Virus record (IMG/VR): IMGVR_UViG_3300038366_000033
Location: 1-64,000 of that record
Origin: a virus
Strand: one strand, 5' to 3'
DNA: 64,000 bases
Notes under the pieces: model-generated
What the model was told of the DNA's origin: nothing
What the model saw: only the letters and a program-made list of their open reading frames with translations
Database searches by the model: none
Part shown: positions 58,843-64,000 of the stretch, piece by piece
How positions within the stretch are numbered: the stretch's first letter is position 1
Layout of the letters: every line of letters begins with the position of its first letter
Position numbers and translations under genes: made by a program

Positions 58843-59274
58843 TTAATCCTGGCTTCCTCCAATATTTGATACCTCCAATGTATTTATCTGACTTAAATCT
58901 CGTGACTGACTCAAAGCACCGTTAAAGAATAGGTGGTCAGTATTACTTGAGTCACCTGTCTCATCAGAGGTAAAGTTCACGACTGTAAAGTAAGCATCTA
59001 CAGTCTGAGAGTTTCCTGATACATCAAAAGTCTGAGTCGGGAACGTAATCACAGCATCAGTACCCGAGGTATCAACAGTAAGATTTGCAGCAGACTCACT
59101 CTGCCTAGCATAAGTATTAGCAGTATTCGGTTCTGAAGTAATCGCAGCCAAATCACTTGAATCAGTAAGGCTGTCAGTAGAGTCATTATACAATCCTACA
59201 TCAAAAGATTTACCGCTTGTTTTAATCAAGTCAACTACAAATTCTTCGCCTGTTTCAACCAAGTTAAAAGCCAT
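58843..59274 (-). CDS. Phage-type fibre/baseplate protein
   Basis: 143 aa. SFDVGLYNDSTDSLTDSSDL and DAYFTVVNFTSDET plus HLFFNGALS resemble small virion proteins that sit next to fibres in haloarchaeal and bacterial tailed viruses (remembered). Ser/Thr/Asp rich. Confidence 0.6.
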   Translation of the reverse strand: MAFNLVETGEEFVVDLIKTSGKSFDVGLYNDSTDSLTDSSDLAAITSEPNTANTYARQSESAANLTVDTSGTDAVITFPTQTFDVSGNSQTVDAYFTVVNFTSDETGDSSNTDHLFFNGALSQSRDLSQINTLEVSNIGGSQD

Positions 59275-59322
59275 TTTTCAAAACCCGTTATAGTATGTAT
59301 GGGTTACTTTCACATAAAAAAC

Positions 59323-60012
59323 TTACTGAGGGTCGTCCTCCTCAGCATCCGCCACAATCTGAGCAAACTCAGTCAAATCAGTCTTCCTGTAATGACTGCA
59401 AACATACTCCGCAGACACATACACATCCACGCCTTTCTCACGTAGCTTCTGGGCGAAATAAAAGTCCTCTCCGAGCTTTAATGTACCGTCCTCGTTGTAC
59501 ATGAACTTGAACCATGGAGGCTGCATCTCCTCGAAAATACTTCTATGCACCAATAAACAACCTGTGCCAACTCCGTCGACCCCGATCAGACCATCCTCGG
59601 TCACTTCATCGTTGAACTCGTCGAGGCTGATGCGTCGAAGCTGTCCATCATCGCGTTCTTTAACAATAACTGGATGCGGCACACCCTCTTTCTTGATAGT
59701 TACAGTACCAGAAACAACTTTCTCCCCGTGGTCGACCATCTTCAGGATGTCGCCAGGAGGCACAACATCGTTGTCAATCATCAGCATCCACTCATTGTCC
59801 TCGTCATCAAGAAAGTCTTTCACCATCTTGTTGCGGTTAGCATCAACCGGTTGAAGGTAATTGAAAGAAACTTTCAAGTTGTAGTCGCCGGACTCGGGCA
59901 TGTTCTCCGAGCCGACCTTGTGTATAAAGTTTGCAAGCTCTGCGTTGATTTGTGAAGCCGCAGAACGGTTTGGAATAGCTAAAACTATGTTCTTTGTTTC
60001 GTCGTCCGTCAT
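59323..60012 (-). CDS. GT-A glycosyltransferase-like protein
   Basis: 229 aa from ATG 60012. EWMLMIDNDVVPPGDILKM carries the D-x-D motif, VGTGCLLVHRSIFEEM and LGEDFYFAQKLREKGVDVYV the acceptor/catalytic segments of GT2-type enzymes. Within the fibre block it may decorate virion or host surface sugars. Confidence 0.75.
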   Translation of the reverse strand: MTDDETKNIVLAIPNRSAASQINAELANFIHKVGSENMPESGDYNLKVSFNYLQPVDANRNKMVKDFLDDEDNEWMLMIDNDVVPPGDILKMVDHGEKVVSGTVTIKKEGVPHPVIVKERDDGQLRRISLDEFNDEVTEDGLIGVDGVGTGCLLVHRSIFEEMQPPWFKFMYNEDGTLKLGEDFYFAQKLREKGVDVYVSAEYVCSHYRKTDLTEFAQIVADAEEDDPQ

Positions 60013-60060
60013 TGTAGTATACACTCTTTCGAAAAAATGTAAATAGTTTACGTAATCACT

Positions 60061-60405
60061 TTACTGGATTTCTACATCCCATGTAATCTCCAATGTGTCG
60101 CTCGTCTGAACGTTGACAGTTGAAATAACCTGTCTAGCTAGAAGGTCGTCACTGACGCTTTCGAAAGCAGTAGCTTCCCTGACAGTCGCTGAATTACCTG
60201 TAAAGGTTCCGACTAAAGTCAGTGTGCTGCCGCTTACCGATGCGGTTAGACCTGTTGCAGTATCAACTGTGGTGCCTAGGCTTCCGTCGCCGTCTGAGAA
60301 CGCTGTAGAATCTGAACCGATTCCAACTCCGTCGTAACGATTTCCTCCTGTCCCAGCTCCTATCAGCTTTGCAACGTTGTTTCGAGCTTCGCTTGGTACT
60401 CCCAT
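60061..60405 (-). CDS. Virion-associated beta protein
   Basis: 114 aa. GIGSDSTAFSDGDGSLGT then LTLVGTFTGNSATVREA resembles small phage fibre/baseplate proteins. Preceded by GAGGTGAAAAATTA, the same leader as the 62707 gene. Confidence 0.65.
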   Translation of the reverse strand: MGVPSEARNNVAKLIGAGTGGNRYDGVGIGSDSTAFSDGDGSLGTTVDTATGLTASVSGSTLTLVGTFTGNSATVREATAFESVSDDLLARQVISTVNVQTSDTLEITWDVEIQ

Positions 60406-60432
60406 ATCTAATTTTTCACCTCGTAGTATTGT

Positions 60433-60645
60433 TTAAATCTTAAATTCCTGTGACTCTACCTGCTTCTCATTACCGTCCTCATCAATCACACGGGCTGTTA
60501 TCTCTCCCTCCATGTTCACATCCTGAAGCAGTCCTGAGGGGGTGTCGCCGTCTTCAAGCTTGTTGTGAAGCTTTTCTAGCAGTTCTATCTTATCCTTTTT
60601 TGGCTTCTCTTCAAAGTTGTCGAAATCTATGTCTTCTTCTGTCAT
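60433..60645 (-). CDS. Small acidic protein of unknown function
   Basis: 70 aa, charged helix then a beta end (GEITARVIDEDGNEKQV). ATGA overlap with the connector gene upstream. Confidence 0.6.
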   Translation of the reverse strand: MTEEDIDFDNFEEKPKKDKIELLEKLHNKLEDGDTPSGLLQDVNMEGEITARVIDEDGNEKQVESQEFKI

Positions 60646-60980
60646 TTTCTTGATGCACCTACCTCGATGTGTCCTTCACCGGCTACGGCGTATCTCTGGA
60701 CATCTTGGATTCTGTATTCCTTATCTTGGAAGACTAGGATGTTACCTTCTTCGATGTTTTCGAACCCTGCGGGTATGTACGCACGCAGATCTCCGGAATC
60801 AAAGTTACCCTCTGTGACCTCCTCTCTTTCGTCGGAAAGGAGCTCAAATACTCCTGTAATCTTCTTTTCAGTTACGGATTCGTCCGCGTCACCGTATCTG
60901 TTAATATCGCTTTTCTCAACGACTTTGAGGGTCGCCCTCTCTTCGCCGGTAGACTTAACTATATCGTCTATATAGCTCAT
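60642..60980 (-). CDS. Head-closure/connector-like protein
   Basis: 112 aa. SGDLRAYIPAGFENIEEGNI then DKEYRIQDVQRYAV matches the small barrel of head-completion proteins (gp16/gpFII type). Position between adaptor and tail genes supports this. Confidence 0.6.
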   Translation of the reverse strand: MSYIDDIVKSTGEERATLKVVEKSDINRYGDADESVTEKKITGVFELLSDEREEVTEGNFDSGDLRAYIPAGFENIEEGNILVFQDKEYRIQDVQRYAVAGEGHIEVGASRK

Positions 60981-61014
60981 AAATTAATCTCACATTAAAA
61001 GATTTTCACTGCCG

Positions 61015-61383
61015 TCAGTAATAACTTGCGCTATCACAGGCAGAAATTAAGATATTCTGTGATTTTCCCTTACTGTCAAAATCGTCGTTCAAAAGACCTT
61101 CGGAGTATGCTTCACGTCGAGCCTTATTCCTGAAGTATGATTTGTGTACCTCAATGAACAGCTTTGGTAAGACCTGCGCTATAAATATACCAGCCGCCAC
61201 GGCCGGAAGCTGTCCTGCAGGAACCTCTGTCAGAAAACTCGTCACTGCGGTTGCGGATGCACTTGATAGTATAGATACAACTGTGTTCAAGACTATGCCT
61301 TTATAATCTATTTGATATCTCTTACGAGCCTGTTTGAGCGCCTCTTTTTTCTTCTGTTCGCTAATAGACGCCACCTCCTCCAT
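61015..61383 (-). CDS. Two-span membrane protein in the head-tail block
   Basis: 122 aa. Hydrophobic segments near 30-50 (IVLNTVVSILSSASATAVTS) and 55-75 (LPAVAAGIFIAQVLPKLFIE), flanked by basic helices. Holin-like size, but unusual location. Overlaps the adaptor gene by 23 bases. Confidence 0.6.
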   Translation of the reverse strand: MEEVASISEQKKKEALKQARKRYQIDYKGIVLNTVVSILSSASATAVTSFLTEVPAGQLPAVAAGIFIAQVLPKLFIEVHKSYFRNKARREAYSEGLLNDDFDSKGKSQNILISACDSASYY

Positions 61384-62104
61384 CGTTCATATTGTTCAAT
61401 GCACCTCTGACAGTGTTCTCGTTTTCTCCTGACTGAATAACTTGGGTCTGGTTGATTCGTCTGCGAGTAGCCATGTAGTTCTCTCTCATGATGCGTGCAC
61501 CTTCGGACTGACTGTTGATCGTGACGTTGCCTATGCTGAAGTCCTTGAGCTTGGATGCCTCGATATTCGTGAAGGCGTAGGCGGATGTAAGCTGTGCACA
61601 TGCTGTCTCGATTAGAGGGTTTGGTCCTCCTGTTTCAAAGTCCGTGCCCTCGTAGCCGTCTTGGTCAACAGGTGATAACACGTAAGAAACATAAAGCTCT
61701 CCTTGATCAAGTGCCGTGCCGTCGGCGAGTTCAACTGAGAATCTACCGACCTCTCTATCTTCGAGAACTACGTTTAAATCCTCTACCCTCTTGTCGTCAT
61801 CCTCTATGAAAAATACCTCTAGGTCAGAAGCATTTACTCTGCCGTCATCGTTTTTATCACCGACCTGCAACTCAGATCTGTGAGTTCCCTTGAGGTGAAA
61901 GGTCTTGTTTTTTCCGTTGATATTATTGTCCTTTTCGCTTGACAACTGTTCGAATATTCTCTCGTCCTGACGCTTCTGGTTGATATCCTTGTTGAGCTCA
62001 GAGGTCGCGACCTCATCACGCAAGTCTCTAATCTTCTGATCGCCGATATCCTGTGAGTCTAGGCCAGAAATCAGGCGAACCTTGTTTACCGAACAGTATG
62101 TCAT
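61361..62104 (-). CDS. Head-tail adaptor protein
   Basis: 247 aa. N-terminal MTYCSVNKVRLISGLDSQDI, later PLIETACAQLTSAYAFTNIE and a long helical end, resembling helical connector (gp6/gp15) proteins. An internal GDKNDDGRVNASDLEVF looks like a dockerin/EF-hand calcium loop. Confidence 0.65.
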   Translation of the reverse strand: MTYCSVNKVRLISGLDSQDIGDQKIRDLRDEVATSELNKDINQKRQDERIFEQLSSEKDNNINGKNKTFHLKGTHRSELQVGDKNDDGRVNASDLEVFFIEDDDKRVEDLNVVLEDREVGRFSVELADGTALDQGELYVSYVLSPVDQDGYEGTDFETGGPNPLIETACAQLTSAYAFTNIEASKLKDFSIGNVTINSQSEGARIMRENYMATRRRINQTQVIQSGENENTVRGALNNMNDGGGGVY

Positions 62105-62105
62105 T

Positions 62106-62393
62106 TTATTCTACCTGCTCAAGTAAAGACTCAGCCCTAGTCTCCCCTATGCCCGAGATATCTGACAGTGATTCAACGTCTGCCTCTTCTACAAAATTGC
62201 TGTAATCTCCGTAAACCTGTCTGATTTCGTCTGCCAGTTCATCACCGACACCTTTCAGATCCTCATATTTTCCGTCGGTGTCAGAGGTTTCAACCTCTCT
62301 ATCGCCATGTATTTTTCGAGCAACCTCTGTGGCTTCTTCAGTTCTACCATCTCTCAGAGCCGAAGCATACTCCTTTTCTAAATCGTGTGTCAT
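62106..62393 (-). CDS. Helix-hairpin-helix protein
   Basis: 95 aa. GKYEDLKGVGDELADEI and SLSDISGIGETRAESLLEQV are two HhH units that bind DNA non-specifically. In tailed viruses such domains may contact DNA at the head-tail joint. Confidence 0.7.
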   Translation of the reverse strand: MTHDLEKEYASALRDGRTEEATEVARKIHGDREVETSDTDGKYEDLKGVGDELADEIRQVYGDYSNFVEEADVESLSDISGIGETRAESLLEQVE

Positions 62394-62411
62394 AGTATTG
62401 TTTTGTGCTAG

Positions 62412-62421
62412 CTATAAAAAG
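62412..62421 (-). promoter_or_regulatory. TATA box of the connector operon
   Basis: Minus strand CTTTTTATAG, about 19 nt before the ATG at 62393; nearly leaderless. Confidence 0.5.
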
Positions 62422-62449
62422 AGTTTGAAGGGTGTGTTCCCTTTGTGTG

Positions 62450-62707
62450 TTATCTCCTGTCGTCGTTGAAAGCTATGAAGCCGACATCTACATCTGATGA
62501 AGCGCCAGTTCCCAGCGTAAAACCGTTCTGGTCTTTACTGACTACAAAAACGTTTGCGTCAGACTGAGCGGTGGCGACAACTTCAGGCTCGCTTTTCATC
62601 GAACGATTAAAAGCAAAGCTTGTATCAGCTCCTCCGGAAAGAGTTACAGCGCCAGCTCTTAGATTCCTGGTCTGAACTCCTCCTTTGCTAAAGCTTGCAT
62701 CTCCCAT
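62450..62707 (-). CDS. Capsid decoration/lectin-like protein (candidate)
   Basis: 85 aa, beta-rich, preceded by GAGGTGA. The SFAFNRSMKSEPEVVATAQS pattern resembles H-type lectin-like or decoration proteins on phage heads. Being the gene after the major capsid gene supports a head role. Confidence 0.55.
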   Translation of the reverse strand: MGDASFSKGGVQTRNLRAGAVTLSGGADTSFAFNRSMKSEPEVVATAQSDANVFVVSKDQNGFTLGTGASSDVDVGFIAFNDDRR

Positions 62708-62953
62708 TTTAATTTTTCACCTCTTAGTATTGGTTATATTGTGGTTTTGGCGTGTACCGTTCGGCCTTCGGCTCGACATTGCCATCCTGATTGGATACAG
62801 GCGTTGACTCCGTGGTGTCCGAGCTCACGCTTTCGCGTCTGGCCGCCCCACCCAGATAAATGAAAAACGGTCGGGGATAAAGGGTATAGTGGCTTCGCCA
62901 AGAGACTTACGTAGTTTTGCCTCAGGGCGTCACCGGAAAGTCAGACTAGGTTT
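62708..62953 (-). ncRNA. Strongly structured gap after the capsid gene
   Basis: On the minus strand, many short hairpins: TGGC-GAA-GCCA, ACGC-GAAA-GCGT, GCC-GAA-GGC and GCC-CTGA-GGC. No frame of note is open. It could be a regulatory RNA, a ribozyme or an mRNA-stabilising leader for the decoration gene. The fold as a whole was not solved by hand. Confidence 0.45.
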
Positions 62954-63928
62954 TTACGCCTTTGTCTGAATCAAGCTAAGAGCGTCTGGCTGGACTGTGT
63001 TCGTTTCGAACGCGTGATCGTAGTAGATCCTCTGTGCGTTCTCTTCCCTGTTGTACTGCATGTCCATGTTCGGAAGCTCCTTGTAAGCAAGAAGCGGTCC
63101 GACTGCACGGCCATCAGGTCCTTCTCCAACTAGGTAAGCGAACTCATCTCCTGCGTCATCTCTGACAGCTGCCTGTGTCTTCATAACTGAGACACCTAGG
63201 TACTGTCCAATCTCTCCTTCCATAACTACTTCGTCATCTCCGTACTCGGAAGCGTTTGTGAACTGAGAGTCTTTTCTGAGATCATTAATCTGTGCAGGTG
63301 ATACTATGAGGAATCTTGGTGTGTAGTTATTACGTTCGACGTTCTCCATTGCATCAGCAATAGCTTCAGGTGTAAGCTCTCCTGAGCCAGTCTGATCAAC
63401 GACATTTGCTGCAGGTGTTGCGTCTACAATCTCATCACGGATTGCTAGGTCAACGTCCTCTGCGATCTGTTGAGTTACCGCATTACGCGCTTCCTCAACA
63501 AGATCAATGTTCGTTGTCATCATAGCTTGCTTACTTATCTCGATACCGCCTGAGACAAACGAATCTGCCGTAATAGTTGTCTCAATGGTGTCAAGATTCT
63601 CAAGCTGCTGGTAGGTTCTGTCTTCTCCCTCAACTGACTGTTGATCAGTCAAGTCAAGGTGACCTGTCGTCCTCGGAATCTCCAAGGTGCTGTCTCCAAC
63701 ATCAACAAGGTCATCATAGACTGAAGCAACTCTTTCGAACACTCTTCTTTCTTCAGCGTCTCGAATTACTCTTTCGAGGAACTCAATCGCTGTAAAGTCG
63801 GAAAGATTGTCTCCTGCGTTCGTGGTGGTGCCTGTAGTTGTGGCTCCGCCTGTTGCCTGCAGTTCAGCTACCTTCTCTGAAAGCCTCTGCCTATCTTTGG
63901 CTTTCTTTCCTTTTGCCATTCTTGTCAT
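62954..63928 (-). CDS. Major capsid protein, HK97 fold
   Basis: 324 aa. A short charged N-terminal coil (to about residue 30) replaces a long scaffold domain. Typical HK97 features follow: FLERVIRDAEERRVFERVAS (long helix), ISKQAMMTTNIDLVEEARN, NYTPRFLIVSPAQINDL (spine) and the YYDHAFETNTVQPDALSLI end. ATG 63928 overlaps the upstream stop; ATG 63919 is in frame. Confidence 0.85.
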   Translation of the reverse strand: MTRMAKGKKAKDRQRLSEKVAELQATGGATTTGTTTNAGDNLSDFTAIEFLERVIRDAEERRVFERVASVYDDLVDVGDSTLEIPRTTGHLDLTDQQSVEGEDRTYQQLENLDTIETTITADSFVSGGIEISKQAMMTTNIDLVEEARNAVTQQIAEDVDLAIRDEIVDATPAANVVDQTGSGELTPEAIADAMENVERNNYTPRFLIVSPAQINDLRKDSQFTNASEYGDDEVVMEGEIGQYLGVSVMKTQAAVRDDAGDEFAYLVGEGPDGRAVGPLLAYKELPNMDMQYNREENAQRIYYDHAFETNTVQPDALSLIQTKA

Positions 63929-64000
63929 TGGAACATCATCTCCTTTGTTGCTGAAACTCCGCTATCAGAGTTCATCTGTGAGAAAATCTGGGCGTGAAGT
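63925..64000 (-). CDS. 3' end of an upstream head gene (partial)
   Basis: The last 24 codons end VSATKEMMFQ and a stop overlapping the capsid start (ATGA). By position it could be a scaffold, protease or portal protein; too short to tell. Confidence 0.5.
   Translation of the reverse strand, partial: LHAQIFSQMNSDSGVSATKEMMFQ

Noticed and set aside
62708-62953. Group I or group II intron, or hammerhead/HDV ribozyme
   Set aside because: GAAA loops and hairpins are present, but the conserved cores (P7, domain V, CUGANGA, HDV double pseudoknot) could not be identified.

Overview
The window looks like the genome, or most of it, of a head-tailed virus or provirus of a salt-loving archaeon. The archaeal signs are TATA-box promoters placed so that transcripts begin at or next to the start codon, GGAGGTGA-type ribosome binding sites, T-tract terminators, a RadA recombinase, an Alba chromatin protein, a TFB-like protein and a Hef/XPF-type nuclease. 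Almost every protein is very acidic, as in salt-in halophiles. Base composition is moderate and AGA/AGG arginine codons are common, which fits a Haloquadratum-like or nanohaloarchaeal host better than a high-GC haloarchaeon; this host guess is inference only. No integrase, CRISPR array, rRNA or recognisable tRNA was seen.

Layout. (1) 1-2021, mostly minus strand: a Cas4-like nuclease, a winged-helix regulator and a truncated TFB-like protein. (2) 2200-15100, plus strand: an accessory region of very small genes. From about 3000 to 11220 it is a series of short cassettes of one to four genes. Each is closed by a T-tract that runs straight into a near-identical leaderless promoter; in 14 cassettes the last base of the TATA box lies exactly 26 nt before the ATG. 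Many products are tiny zinc-binding proteins, including three C2H2 fingers (a fourth lies at 37.9 kb). (3) 15142-18336: a regulator, an RHH-like protein, an AAA+ ATPase and a membrane-anchored HExxH protein. (4) 18880-24152: more small genes, a Holliday-junction-resolvase-like nuclease, a DUF192 protein and a Mom-like GNAT protein next to a minus-strand N4-type DNA methyltransferase. (5) 25097-38490: nucleotide and DNA metabolism, with a class I ribonucleotide reductase (both subunits plus a split-off zinc/redox tail), a RecB/Cas4-like nuclease, RadA, an AAA+ replicative-helicase candidate, an ERCC4 nuclease, a methyltransferase and an OB-fold protein.

(6) 38504-64000, all minus strand, read from right to left: the end of an upstream gene, the HK97-type major capsid protein, a structured non-coding gap, a decoration-like protein, head-tail connectors, a host-recognition block (glycosyltransferase, LamG/C1q-like fibre, 1290-residue propeller plus tandem-repeat fibre), then tail completion proteins, tail tube, two chaperone-like proteins, a tape measure (684 aa), a Dit-like protein, a 1798-residue hub with PKD domains, a trypsin-like protease and Alba. 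This order and the lack of a sheath gene suggest a siphovirus. Terminase and portal are not in the window and probably lie beyond base 64000.

Regulation stands out. There are the leaderless cassette promoters, a second promoter type in four copies (two at 12.05-12.21 kb on plus, two at 18.62-18.76 kb on minus) sharing a 50-bp block, several stable intergenic RNA folds (22397-22505, 35679-35747, 62708-62953) and a hairpin leader before the tail operon. A virus-encoded TFB-like protein is an obvious candidate to read one of these promoter classes, but that link is untested.
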